NCBI GenBank assembly: GCA_009698575.1
Contig: WLPX01000007.1
Location: 1-64,000, forward strand
From: Actinomycetota bacterium
GTDB lineage: Bacteria > Actinomycetota > Actinomycetes > S36-B12 > UBA5976
DNA: 64,000 bases
Reading direction: 5' to 3'
The notes beneath the pieces were generated by a model. That model saw nothing but the letters and a program-made list of their open reading frames with translations, was not told the DNA's origin and ran no database searches. How positions within the stretch are numbered: position 1 is the first letter of the stretch; every line of letters starts with the position of its first letter. The position numbers and the translations under genes were made by a program. Positions 16,954 through 25,545 of the stretch are shown here, one piece after another.

Positions 16954-18054
16954 ATGTCTACTGGTTATGTATGGGAAGAGCTTTATGGCTGGCATGATAC
17001 GGGTACAGCGGCCGGGTTACTAACTCCTGGCATTGACGTCCAGCCCTACCAACACTTCGAGAGCGCTGAAACAAAGATTCGTCTTGCATCTTTACTTGAG
17101 GTATCTGGCCTAACCAAGAGCTTGACTCGAATTCCAGCAGTTGCAGCTACCGAAGAGCAAGTGCTGCGAGTGCATACCAAGGATTATGTCGAGCGCATCA
17201 AGAAAGAAAGTGCGCAGCCCAAGGGTGGCGACTGCGGTGATGGTACTTCGCCATTTGGGCATGGTTCATTTGAGATTGCGTTACTTGCTGCAGGTGGCGC
17301 AATTGAAGCTACCCGCGCTGTGGTCAGCGGCCAGGTACGCAATGCATATGCTCTGATTCGGCCACCAGGTCATCACTCACGTCCTACTACAGGAATGGGA
17401 TTTTGTATTTTTGCTAATGCTGCGATTGCAATTAAGTTCGCACAAACTGAACTGGGCGTAAAGCGAATTGCCACGGTTGACTGGGATGTCCATCATGGCA
17501 ACGGCACACAAGAAATTTTTTACAGTGATCCAAATGTATTAACAATCTCACTACATCAAGATGGATTGTTTCCAGCAAACAGCGGGCACATCGCAGATCG
17601 TGGTGAAGGCGACGGCGACGGTTTTGCTATTAACGTGCCACTTCAGCCAGGTTCTGGAAATGGCGCCTATGTTGAAGCAATTCAGCGCGTAGTAGTTCCA
17701 GCCTTACGTAAATTCAAGCCAGAGTTAATCGTGGTGCCATCGGGATTTGATGCCAGCGCAGCTGATCCACTAGGGCGGATGCAAGTCACTCCAACTGGAT
17801 ACCGCGCGATGACGCAGGAGTTAATGGCAATTGCAGATGAAGTGTGTGATGGAAAAATAATCATGACGCACGAAGGTGGCTATTCACCGTTTTATGTTCC
17901 GTATTGCGGCTTAGCGGTTCTGGAAACCCTCTCTGGAGTAAAGACTGGGATTGCAGATTCGATCACCCCAACCTGGGATGAATTGCCGGGCCAAGATTGT
18001 CAGCCAGAGCAATCGGCTCGAATTGACCAAGTAGTCAGCGCCTTTAACCTCTAA
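16954..18054 (+). CDS. HDAC-family deacetylase (acetylpolyamine amidohydrolase-like)
   Basis: A 366-residue arginase/deacetylase-fold enzyme with a complete active site. The paired histidines are H140-H141 (RPPGHH). The zinc ligands are D178 and H180 (DWDVHHGNGT) and D266 (GFDASAADPLG). The transition-state tyrosine is Y310 (EGGY). Bacterial members remove acetyl or acyl groups from polyamines or other N-acyl amines. It closes the amide-uptake operon, with AAGGAG before its ATG and a short hairpin terminator after it. Together with the nearby aminotransferase, oxidases and semialdehyde dehydrogenase this suggests the released amine is catabolised. The exact acyl amine is not determinable. Confidence 0.88.
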   Translation: MSTGYVWEELYGWHDTGTAAGLLTPGIDVQPYQHFESAETKIRLASLLEVSGLTKSLTRIPAVAATEEQVLRVHTKDYVERIKKESAQPKGGDCGDGTSPFGHGSFEIALLAAGGAIEATRAVVSGQVRNAYALIRPPGHHSRPTTGMGFCIFANAAIAIKFAQTELGVKRIATVDWDVHHGNGTQEIFYSDPNVLTISLHQDGLFPANSGHIADRGEGDGDGFAINVPLQPGSGNGAYVEAIQRVVVPALRKFKPELIVVPSGFDASAADPLGRMQVTPTGYRAMTQELMAIADEVCDGKIIMTHEGGYSPFYVPYCGLAVLETLSGVKTGIADSITPTWDELPGQDCQPEQSARIDQVVSAFNL

Positions 18055-18056
18055 AT

Positions 18057-18078
18057 TGCCTTATTTCTAGGCATTTTT
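18057..18078 (+). terminator. Weak rho-independent terminator
   Basis: TGCCT/AGGCA (18057-18061 and 18069-18073) forms a 5-bp stem with a 7-base loop, followed by TTTTT. It ends the amide operon and precedes the SOS-controlled unit. Confidence 0.6.
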
Positions 18079-18118
18079 CCAAAGACTGGAAACTTGTCGG
18101 TCGCTAGCCTTATGCTGT

Positions 18119-18134
18119 TCGAACAAATGTTCGA
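18119..18134. promoter_or_regulatory. LexA SOS box
   Basis: TCGAAC-AAAT-GTTCGA is an exact match to the actinobacterial LexA operator form TCGAAC-N4-GTTCGA. It lies 10 bases upstream of the ATG at 18145, so LexA would block transcription or initiation of the mutagenesis operon until DNA damage. Confidence 0.93.
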
Positions 18135-18144
18135 AAGGCTTGTT

Positions 18145-18426
18145 ATGTCCCGCAACTACGGTGCCAACACCAGATCCTTGGCTCAAGTACGCACTGATGC
18201 CGATGGTTTGCCCAAAGGCTTTAGTTGGCGTGGCCGCAAGTATGTGGTGCTAGCAATTTTGTTTACTTGGCTTGAAGCTGCGCCCTGGTGGCGCACTACG
18301 CGCCAGTGGCAAGTCTGGCGAGTTGAAGCAGATCAAGTCACCCAAAAAGATTCTGGAACTAGTGCCGGGGTTTATGACATTGCAACTAGTGACCAACGAT
18401 GGTTTGTCCGTCGCCTAATGGATTAA
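18145..18426 (+). CDS. DUF6504-family protein, first gene of SOS mutagenesis operon
   Basis: A 93-residue protein rich in Trp and Arg (WLEAAPWWRTTRQWQVWRVEA, then GVYDIATS and RWFVRRLMD at the end). It matches the small DUF6504 proteins found with dnaE2 and Y-family polymerases in actinobacteria. The start is the ATG at 18145 with AAAGG 6 bases upstream. The longer reading from 18094 would run through the LexA box and is rejected. The function is unknown; SOS-linked DNA repair or tolerance is inferred from context. Confidence 0.8.
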   Translation: MSRNYGANTRSLAQVRTDADGLPKGFSWRGRKYVVLAILFTWLEAAPWWRTTRQWQVWRVEADQVTQKDSGTSAGVYDIATSDQRWFVRRLMD

Positions 18427-18452
18427 CGCGTAGCGGATTTGATGGAGGAAAA

Positions 18453-18938
18453 ATGAGCGCCCAAACAACACATGAAGTTCAAGTAACGGTAGCCAGTATC
18501 GATTTATTGTCTGGCGCATTACGCAGTCTTGATACTGCTATCACTGCATCACGAGCTGGCGAGAAATATGTAGCTGCACATCTTGCCGCATTACGTGCTG
18601 CCGCGGCGCTACTAGCTGCTTATGCTCGGCCAAATAGCCGCAGACCAACTAGCGTTTGGACGCTAGTAACAAAAGTTGTGCCAGAGTTCACTGAATGGGC
18701 ACAATACTTTGCTGCTGGCGCAGGTAAACGAGCTGCTGCCGAAGTTGGTCTTGGGGGAGCGGTAACTCCACGTGAAGCTGATGATTTAGTTCGCGATGCC
18801 CATGAATTTATTGATTTAGTTTCCGAAAAACTTGGTGTTTCGCGACAACTAACTTTGCCAGCTAATGTTGCAGCGCAAAGTGTGATTCCTGACAATGTCA
18901 TTCCAATCAAGCGCCGTGCCGTATCGACCACTAAGTAA
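18453..18938 (+). CDS. SAV_6107-type HEPN-domain protein
   Basis: A 161-residue, mostly helical, Ala-rich protein (AAHLAALRAAAALLAAYARP near 50; DDLVRDAHEFIDLVSEKL near 115), consistent with the SAV_6107-type HEPN family. GGAGGA precedes the ATG at 18453, which is chosen over an upstream in-frame start overlapping the previous gene. It lies 26 bases after the DUF6504 gene and 15 before dnaE2. HEPN domains bind nucleic acid and are sometimes RNases, but no clear RxxxxH motif is seen. A role in the mutasome is inferred. Confidence 0.72.
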   Translation: MSAQTTHEVQVTVASIDLLSGALRSLDTAITASRAGEKYVAAHLAALRAAAALLAAYARPNSRRPTSVWTLVTKVVPEFTEWAQYFAAGAGKRAAAEVGLGGAVTPREADDLVRDAHEFIDLVSEKLGVSRQLTLPANVAAQSVIPDNVIPIKRRAVSTTK

Positions 18939-18953
18939 GTTGCTAAGCAAGTT

Positions 18954-21900
18954 ATGGGGCAAGGATTCATTCATCTTCATGTGGCATCGGCACTATCGAT
19001 GCGTTATGGCACAGCTACGCCACAAGACTTAGTTATTCAAGCTGCCGAATATGGACAAAGCGCCTTAGCGCTAACTGATCGAGATACGGTTGCAGGCGCC
19101 GTTAGTTTTATTCACGCCTGCGCTAGTGCCGGTGTTGCGCCAATTCTTGGCGTAGATATCGCACTTGAAACCCCACAGCCGTATTTGCCAACACCTGCAC
19201 ATGGTGGCAAATGGATTAAGCCAGAACGGCCACGTGTGACGCTATTGGCACACGACAAACTCAGTTGGGCAGGATTGTGCGCAATCATTTCGCTGGCTCA
19301 TAAAAATTCTCGGGAAGATCCTGAAATTGAACGTGATCAGCTCCTTAAGCTAGCTGGTGAACACGGATTAGTTGCATTGCTTGGTCCGCGCTCTGACATT
19401 GGTTACAACATTCTTAATCGCAGACCAGATCGAGCGTTAGATTATTTAAATACTTGGCAAGGTCATGGCATTCGCACTTATTTGGAAGTTGTTACGCACT
19501 GTCAAAGTCCAGATGGCTCAAACCTTTCTGATACATTTGCGGCTCGCATGCTGCAGTGGGCAATCGTGCATCGAACACCTGCAGTACTTACCAACATGGT
19601 TCGCTATGGCCAGCCTCAAGATTCCCGAATCGCTGATGTATTGGATGCAGCCAGGCGCCAAGTCGCATTGAACACGCGAAATGGATTAACAAATCAAGCA
19701 TTTCTAGCCTCATCAGCGCACATGTCAGATATCGCTCGACGGATTGCTGGCATGGTGGGTGACCCGCGCGATATTGGCCAAGCCTTAGTGCGCCAGACCA
19801 TCGAACTTGGCCAAGCCTGCATCATTGATCCACAGGCTGATTTGGGCATGAACCAGGTTTATGTTCCCGAGCTTGCAAAATTATTGCCTGGCGAAACTCG
19901 TAGTGCCGACGCTATTTTGCAAGAACGATGTGAAGTTGGGTTTGCCAACTACCTAACTGACAACTCAGTAACAAATAGCGAAGATAGACGCGCAACTCGC
20001 TATCGCCTTGATGCAGAACTAGCAGTAATTCAGAAAATGGGATTAGCGGGTTATGTCTTAACTGTGGCGCAAGTTGTCGACATGATTCGACAAATGAAAG
20101 TTAGAGTTGCGGCTCGAGGTTCAGGTGCTGGCAGTTTCATTAACCATTTATTGGGCATTTCTGGAGTTGATCCGATCCAGCACAACTTATTAATGGAACG
20201 ATTTGTTTCAACGCTTCGCCCAGGATTGCCTGACATTGATATAGACGTGGAGTCAGATCGTCGGATCGAAATTTATCAAGCTATTTTCGATCGATTTGGT
20301 GACCGGCGCACAACTTGTGTTTCAATGCGCGAAACTTATCGAGTCCGGCATGCAATTCGTGATGTGGGCGCAGCTCTTGGAATGCCACCAGGGGAAATAA
20401 ATACTTTTGCTAAATCATTTCCACACATCAGAGCCAGACATATTAGAAGTGCACTTGCCGAGCTACCAGAATTGCGCCGAAGTGGAATTGGCATCAGAGC
20501 TGCGCGAGGCGACTTAGATCAATTCTTAGATTTAGTCGAAGGCCTAGATGGGTTACCTAGAAATACTGCGCTGCATCCCTGCGGGATAGTGCTTTCAGAT
20601 TTATCGCTGCTAGCGCGTACGCCAGTGCAACCGAGCGCTCAAGAATTTCCGATGTCGCAGTTTGATAAAGATGATGTCGAACACATGGGGCTACTCAAAC
20701 TCGATGTACTGGGTGTTCGGATGCAGTCTGCATTGGCTTATGCCATCCAACAGGTTAAGCAAACTGTGGGACCCAATGCCCAGGGCGCTGATGACACTGG
20801 AGTTATCAATTTGGAAAAAGTGCCACGAGATGATCCAAAAACTTTCGAATTAATTCAAAGCACTAAAACTTTGGGCTGCTTTCAGATCGAATCACCTGGG
20901 CAACGTGAGTTAATTGGAAAATTTGCGCCAGTTTCCTTTGGCGATCTAATTACAGACATATCGCTATTTCGACCAGGTCCAGTAAAGAGTGACATGATCA
21001 CACCGTTTTTGCGAGCTCGGCAAGGCTGGGGCGCCACTAACTATATGCACCCAGATTTGGAGCCAATCTTGGCCGAGACCAGTGGAGTTGTAGTTTTTCA
21101 CGAACAAGTTATGCGCATAGTTTCGGTAATGACGGGATGTTCACTAGAAGCCGCAGACCTAATTCGCCGTCGCATGGGCGATTACGAACAACTTGATGAG
21201 ATTAGAGAATGGTTCTACAAGTCTTTGCGCACTAGGGGATACAAGCTTGAAGTAATTGAACAAGTTTGGGATGTCTTGCGGTCCTTTGCTTCGTTTGGAT
21301 TCTGTAAAGCCCATGCTGCAGCTTTTGCACTACCTACATATCAATCTGCTTGGTTTAAAGCACATCACCCGGCAGCATTTGTGGCCGGAGTTTTAACGCA
21401 TGATCCGGGGATGTATCCCAAACGACTCATAGCTGATGATGCTCGCAGTTTTGGTGTTGAGATATTGGGGCTTGATGTGAATCGTTCTAGTGATACTTAT
21501 GTTGTAGAGCAAACGGTAACTGGCGAGTATGGAATTCGCATTTCACTTGCCGAAGTAAAGGGCATCAGTTCACAGGAAGTAGCTGACATTATTCATGCTG
21601 CGCCCTATTCGTCCTTAGCAGATTTTATCGCTCGCAGTAAAGCCTCTCGTCCGATAGTTGAACGCATAGTTTTAGCTGGTGGCTTTGATGCCTTGCATGG
21701 TCAAATAGTTTCACGCCGAGACCTGCTATTTCATGTCGCAGAACTTAGCGCCGAATTTAAACTTAAAAAGACTGTGCGCTCAGCAATCACGGATCAAATC
21801 TCACTAGGTATGCAAGAAATAACTTGGATTCCGGAATCGACAGGATTACCTGCCTTGTCACTGGCTGATCGGGTTAAGTATGAAATCGAAGTTTTAGGTA

Positions 21901-22448
21901 TAGATGTCAGTGCTCATGTAATGAGTTTTTATCTCCAGATGCTAACTGAACTAAACGCAGTACCTGCTAAACATTTATTGCAAGCGAGATCGCAATCCAG
22001 TGTTTTGATCGCAGGGGTCAAGGTGGCTACTCAAACCCCGCCAATTAGGTCAGGTAAACGAGTGGCATTTATAACCTTGGAAGACTCAACTGGCCCAATT
22101 GACGCAACTTTCTTCGAAGAAGCGCAAGATCAATATGCCCCAGTGCTATTTCACTCTTGGCTACTTCTAGTAAGTGGCACAGTGCGCCGAACTGGACCGC
22201 GTGGGGTTTCAATTCTGGCTAATGGTTGCTGGGAGCTTTCGCAGGTTTATCGACACTGGAAGACTGGGGGAGTGAAATCAGTTTTGGATTTAATCGGGAG
22301 CACCCCAATTAACCAACTAGATCCAGTTGCGCCAACTCAAATTTGGGAACATGCCAGTGGATTTAGGTCCTCACCTTATGCAGATGTTCGACCCGCTGGT
22401 TCAGATATCGCACGTTCCATGCGATCAGCGGCAAAGATGGCACCATGA
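18954..22448 (+). CDS. dnaE2: Error-prone DNA polymerase DnaE2
   Basis: A 1164-residue C-family polymerase. It has an N-terminal PHP domain (FIHLHVASALSMRYG), the GSGAGSFINH finger/palm segment, catalytic acids D429 and D431 in LPDIDIDVESDRR, and a C-terminal OB-type region (GKRVAFITLEDSTGPID). It differs from the replicative DnaE1 at 51450 in its PHP motif and shorter C-terminus. DnaE2 performs translesion synthesis during the SOS response with Y-family partners. It overlaps dinB by 4 bases and lies in a LexA-controlled operon. Confidence 0.93.
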   Translation: MGQGFIHLHVASALSMRYGTATPQDLVIQAAEYGQSALALTDRDTVAGAVSFIHACASAGVAPILGVDIALETPQPYLPTPAHGGKWIKPERPRVTLLAHDKLSWAGLCAIISLAHKNSREDPEIERDQLLKLAGEHGLVALLGPRSDIGYNILNRRPDRALDYLNTWQGHGIRTYLEVVTHCQSPDGSNLSDTFAARMLQWAIVHRTPAVLTNMVRYGQPQDSRIADVLDAARRQVALNTRNGLTNQAFLASSAHMSDIARRIAGMVGDPRDIGQALVRQTIELGQACIIDPQADLGMNQVYVPELAKLLPGETRSADAILQERCEVGFANYLTDNSVTNSEDRRATRYRLDAELAVIQKMGLAGYVLTVAQVVDMIRQMKVRVAARGSGAGSFINHLLGISGVDPIQHNLLMERFVSTLRPGLPDIDIDVESDRRIEIYQAIFDRFGDRRTTCVSMRETYRVRHAIRDVGAALGMPPGEINTFAKSFPHIRARHIRSALAELPELRRSGIGIRAARGDLDQFLDLVEGLDGLPRNTALHPCGIVLSDLSLLARTPVQPSAQEFPMSQFDKDDVEHMGLLKLDVLGVRMQSALAYAIQQVKQTVGPNAQGADDTGVINLEKVPRDDPKTFELIQSTKTLGCFQIESPGQRELIGKFAPVSFGDLITDISLFRPGPVKSDMITPFLRARQGWGATNYMHPDLEPILAETSGVVVFHEQVMRIVSVMTGCSLEAADLIRRRMGDYEQLDEIREWFYKSLRTRGYKLEVIEQVWDVLRSFASFGFCKAHAAAFALPTYQSAWFKAHHPAAFVAGVLTHDPGMYPKRLIADDARSFGVEILGLDVNRSSDTYVVEQTVTGEYGIRISLAEVKGISSQEVADIIHAAPYSSLADFIARSKASRPIVERIVLAGGFDALHGQIVSRRDLLFHVAELSAEFKLKKTVRSAITDQISLGMQEITWIPESTGLPALSLADRVKYEIEVLGIDVSAHVMSFYLQMLTELNAVPAKHLLQARSQSSVLIAGVKVATQTPPIRSGKRVAFITLEDSTGPIDATFFEEAQDQYAPVLFHSWLLLVSGTVRRTGPRGVSILANGCWELSQVYRHWKTGGVKSVLDLIGSTPINQLDPVAPTQIWEHASGFRSSPYADVRPAGSDIARSMRSAAKMAP

Positions 22449-23671
22449 GCCGTTCCCAGTTAGATCGAAGCAATTCGGCTCGCGACCCAAAAGGTGACGA
22501 TACCGACTGCAATATATTGCACATTGATATGGATGCCTTCTTTGCATCGGTAGAAGTTCGCGAAGATCCTCGCCTACATGGCAAACAAGTAATTGTTGGC
22601 TTTGATGGCAATCGGGGAGTCGTACTCTCTGCTACTTACGAAGCGCGAAAACTTGGGGTTCACTCAGCCATGCCAATGTCACGGGCCTTGCGACTCGCCC
22701 CAGATGCAATTGTGGTTGAACCGGATCACGAAAAATACTCCGAAGTATCCGAAAATGTAATGGCAATCTTTGAATCAATCACACCACTAGTGCAACCACT
22801 ATCTGTTGATGAGGCATTTCTAGATATATCTGGTGCCCAAAAACTTATGGGAACGCCAACTCAAATTGGTGAAGTCATTCGCGCGCGCGTCAGTGATGAA
22901 CAAGGAATAACTTGCTCTGTCGGTGTTGCTCCCACCATGTTTGTCGCAAAGCTGGCAACAAATTTCGCTAAACCTGATGGCTTACATGTAGTTCCAGCTG
23001 ACAAAGTTATTGAATTTTTACATCCATTACCTATTGGTGCGCTGTGGGGCGTAGGTGAAAAAACTGCTGAACAACTTTCTCGACTGGGTTTAGTTTGTGT
23101 AGCGGACATTGCAAATACTCCCGTTAAAACATTGGCTCGAGTTATTGGTCAAGCCGCGGCAGAGCATTTATATGAATTAGCTTGGGGTCGAGATCCGCGA
23201 ATTGTCACTCCAAATCAAGCCGAAAAAAGTATTGGTGCAGAGCGAACGTTTGACGCAGACCTAGATGACCCGGAGTTGCTACATGCTGAATTTCTCGATC
23301 TGAGTAATAAGGTGGCAAAGCGATTGCGAGCAGCTGATTACTTTGCGCGAACTATCACAATCAAAGTTAGATTTGCCGACTTTACTTCAGTTACTCGAAG
23401 TAAATCGTTGAGCTCTTCAACGGATTTAGCAACTGAAATATACGCAACTAGCAAAAGCTTGTTCGATGCCATGCAATTACAGCGGGCTCGGGTACGACTT
23501 GTTGGAGTTAGGGCTACTGGATTAGTGCCAGCCAGTGAGTCCTCAGTGCAACTGGAATTTTCCCAACGAGATTCTGGTTGGCGGGAAGCTGAACATGCCA
23601 TTGACCAGGTTTCCCAAAAATTTGGCAATTCCGCAGTCAAGCCTGCCCGCTTGATTAAGCCAGATTCTTAA
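22445..23671 (+). CDS. dinB: DNA polymerase IV (Y family, catalytically intact)
   Basis: A 408-residue Y-family polymerase. The catalytic acids are present: D28 in HIDMDAFFASVE, and D122-E123 in LSVDEAFLD. This marks an active DinB-type enzyme rather than the catalytically dead ImuB usually paired with DnaE2. Helix-hairpin-helix (LWGVGEKTAEQLSRLGL) and little-finger regions follow. It is translationally coupled to dnaE2 (ATGA) and ends the SOS operon. A terminal beta-clamp motif is not obvious to me. Confidence 0.92.
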   Translation: MSRSQLDRSNSARDPKGDDTDCNILHIDMDAFFASVEVREDPRLHGKQVIVGFDGNRGVVLSATYEARKLGVHSAMPMSRALRLAPDAIVVEPDHEKYSEVSENVMAIFESITPLVQPLSVDEAFLDISGAQKLMGTPTQIGEVIRARVSDEQGITCSVGVAPTMFVAKLATNFAKPDGLHVVPADKVIEFLHPLPIGALWGVGEKTAEQLSRLGLVCVADIANTPVKTLARVIGQAAAEHLYELAWGRDPRIVTPNQAEKSIGAERTFDADLDDPELLHAEFLDLSNKVAKRLRAADYFARTITIKVRFADFTSVTRSKSLSSSTDLATEIYATSKSLFDAMQLQRARVRLVGVRATGLVPASESSVQLEFSQRDSGWREAEHAIDQVSQKFGNSAVKPARLIKPDS

Positions 23672-23700
23672 GGGGTAAACCTTAGTTTGACCAGAATTTA

Positions 23701-23759
23701 CCTACTCTGAATGAATTTTCAGGTGGTTTGAGTTTCGCAAACTCCAAACCAGACGTAGG
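23701..23759 (+). ncRNA. Candidate three-way-junction element before the DUF3040 gene
   Basis: CCTAC (23701-23705) pairs with GTAGG (23755-23759). Inside are hairpin CTGAA/TTCAG (23707-23722) and a longer GGTTTGAGTTT/AAACTC-C-AAACC stem with one bulge (23725-23750). There is no T-run. It lies in the 130-base gap between dinB and the DUF3040 gene and may be a leader structure. I recognise no named family. Confidence 0.35.
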
Positions 23760-23801
23760 CTTATGAAGTAAGGGTTTTAACCAGAAGTTAAGGGGGTGCA
23801 C

Positions 23802-24170
23802 ATGGCACTGTCAGATCACGAACAACAGTTGCTAGAACAGATGGAGCGCGCCTTAGCTTCTGAAGATCCAAAGTTTGCTTCTGCACTTCGCGGCTCAATG
23901 ACTAATCGGGCAGCCACCAAGAGCATTGGTGTTGCAGTGCTTGGTGTCGTTGTGGGTCTAGGAATTTTGCTAGCAGCAGTAACCATGGCAATTCCGGCAT
24001 TAGGCATATTGGGCTTTGTATCCATTGTTGCTGGTTTTTACTTTGCCCAAAAGGGAACTAAGGCCAATCAGAACTCTGAAAAACCAAGTCCAGGTCCAAA
24101 GCAGTCAACTACTGGTGGGTTCATGCAGGGACTTGAAGATCGCTGGGATCGCCGTCAAGACAACGGGTAA
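23802..24170 (+). CDS. DUF3040 membrane protein
   Basis: A 122-residue protein with the DUF3040 N-terminal pattern (ALSDHEQQLLEQMERALASEDPKFASAL), two adjacent membrane helices (about 48-66 and 68-85), and a polar Pro/Gly/Gln tail. The ATG at 23802 has AAGGGGG 6 bases upstream; a GTG 6 bases earlier is too close to that site. This small family is widespread in actinobacteria, often near division genes, with no known function. Confidence 0.85.
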   Translation: MALSDHEQQLLEQMERALASEDPKFASALRGSMTNRAATKSIGVAVLGVVVGLGILLAAVTMAIPALGILGFVSIVAGFYFAQKGTKANQNSEKPSPGPKQSTTGGFMQGLEDRWDRRQDNG

Positions 24171-24207
24171 GTAAGCACCAAAACTTCAGGTAAGGCATGA
24201 TTTACCT

Positions 24208-24729
24208 ATGACTATTCATAAAGCTGACATTGGAAATTTTGCCGAAGACTTTGTTGTTGGAGATGTATACCAACACGCACTTGGTCGCACTATCACCGAA
24301 GCGGACTCAACTTGGTTCACGCTATTGACGGTGAATACTAATCAAAATCATTTTAATGAGCACTATGCCCAGATGAATCCAATTGCTGAAGGTCGCATCA
24401 TAGTTAACTCAGGCTTCACTGTCGCACTCGTACTTGGCATGTCAGTACTTGATATGAGTCAGCATGCCGTTGCGAACTTGGGTTGGACTGACATCAAGTT
24501 AACTGCGCCGGTTTATGTCGGAGACACTATTTATGCTGAAAGTAAAGTTTTAGAAATGCGCAGCTCGTCATCTCGTCCGGACTTTGGCATTCTAACGATG
24601 CGCACTCGCGGAATTAATCAAGATGGCGTAGAAGTAATGTCGTGGGTTCGCTCGGTCATGATTCCAAAACGTTCCTCTGGAATTGGCCAAAATTACTTCC
24701 CAGAAGCAAACACTGGCCCGATCGAATAA
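24208..24729 (+). CDS. MaoC-family (hot-dog fold) hydratase-like protein
   Basis: A 173-residue hot-dog-fold protein with the MaoC dehydratase pattern: FVVGDVYQHALGRTITEADSTWF at the N-terminus, HFNEHYA near 49, and LTAPVYVGDTIYAESKVLE near 97. The family hydrates enoyl-CoA-type substrates, including mesaconyl-CoA and 2-enoyl-CoAs. No other genes of such a pathway are adjacent, so the substrate is open. It is 3 bases upstream of the GH25-like gene. Confidence 0.82.
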   Translation: MTIHKADIGNFAEDFVVGDVYQHALGRTITEADSTWFTLLTVNTNQNHFNEHYAQMNPIAEGRIIVNSGFTVALVLGMSVLDMSQHAVANLGWTDIKLTAPVYVGDTIYAESKVLEMRSSSSRPDFGILTMRTRGINQDGVEVMSWVRSVMIPKRSSGIGQNYFPEANTGPIE

Positions 24730-24732
24730 AGC

Positions 24733-25545
24733 TTGCGTAGGGTTTTCGGCTTCCTAGTTACTGCAGGCGCACTTGTCCTGGCAGGTCTAGTTGGCTACTC
24801 ATTAGTTTCTTCTTGGCTTAATCCGGCGCCATTAACAATTGAAAGTGTTGATGGCCGACCTCTTATTACGGCAATGCAACCAGAACTTATTTCAGTTCCT
24901 GCGACACTCGATAACAGTGGGTACGACGTCAGTTACCCGCAGTGCAAAAGTGAACTGCCAACTAAGCCAGTGGGTTTTGCCATTGTGGGCTTAAATGGCG
25001 GTAAACCATTTACAAAAAATAAATGTTTCGCTAGTCAGTGGGATTGGGCTCTTAGCCATGATGCAGTTGCGGTCTACATAAACACTGCAGACCCAGGCGA
25101 CGAATCTGCAGTACGTTATGGAAAAAAAATTGCTAAGGATTCGTTAAAGCGATTGGCAAAATTTAAAATTGATCCTGGCACTCCAATTTGGCTAGATGTT
25201 GAAACGCATAACACTTGGTCGGGAGCAGAACGTGCCATCCAAGTGTTGACTGAGCTCGCAATTGAGCTAACTGCAGCCGGATACCCTGTTGGAATTTACG
25301 CCCCACCCGTTCATTGGTTTGAGATAACAGGAAATGCCAACCTGGGATTGCCGATTTGGTTAGCCCTTGGCCCGTATCCTGACGTGCCAAGTGGCGTTGC
25401 AGCAGCCAAAGCCGCCTGTAGCCAAAGCGCATTTGGCGGCAAAACTCCAGACATGGTGCAATTTGTTGCAACCGTAGATGGAATAACGCTGGACCGTAAC
25501 TTAATTTGCGGCAATGCCACCGGATTAGTGGCACCAGCTAACTAA
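24733..25545 (+). CDS. GH25-like (DUF1906/Rv2525c-type) secreted glycoside-hydrolase-fold protein
   Basis: A 270-residue protein with an N-terminal hydrophobic signal or anchor (residues 5-28) and a TIM-barrel domain of the Rv2525c-like glycoside hydrolase type (GYDVSYPQC near 63, IWLDVETHNTW near 154, GIYAPPVHWF near 188). Acidic residues typical of GH25 are at these positions. It probably acts on cell wall or other glycans outside the membrane. The TTG start at 24733 is chosen because it precedes the signal sequence directly; no strong ribosome site is seen. The stop overlaps that of the convergent dehydrogenase gene. Confidence 0.75.
   Translation: MRRVFGFLVTAGALVLAGLVGYSLVSSWLNPAPLTIESVDGRPLITAMQPELISVPATLDNSGYDVSYPQCKSELPTKPVGFAIVGLNGGKPFTKNKCFASQWDWALSHDAVAVYINTADPGDESAVRYGKKIAKDSLKRLAKFKIDPGTPIWLDVETHNTWSGAERAIQVLTELAIELTAAGYPVGIYAPPVHWFEITGNANLGLPIWLALGPYPDVPSGVAAAKAACSQSAFGGKTPDMVQFVATVDGITLDRNLICGNATGLVAPAN

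Noticed and set aside
18094..18144. Longer start for the DUF6504 gene
   Set aside because: It would place the perfect LexA box inside the coding sequence, and the ATG at 18145 has its own ribosome site.
22445..23671. ImuB identity for the Y-family protein next to dnaE2
   Set aside because: The catalytic acids D28, D122 and E123 are all present, whereas ImuB lacks them.
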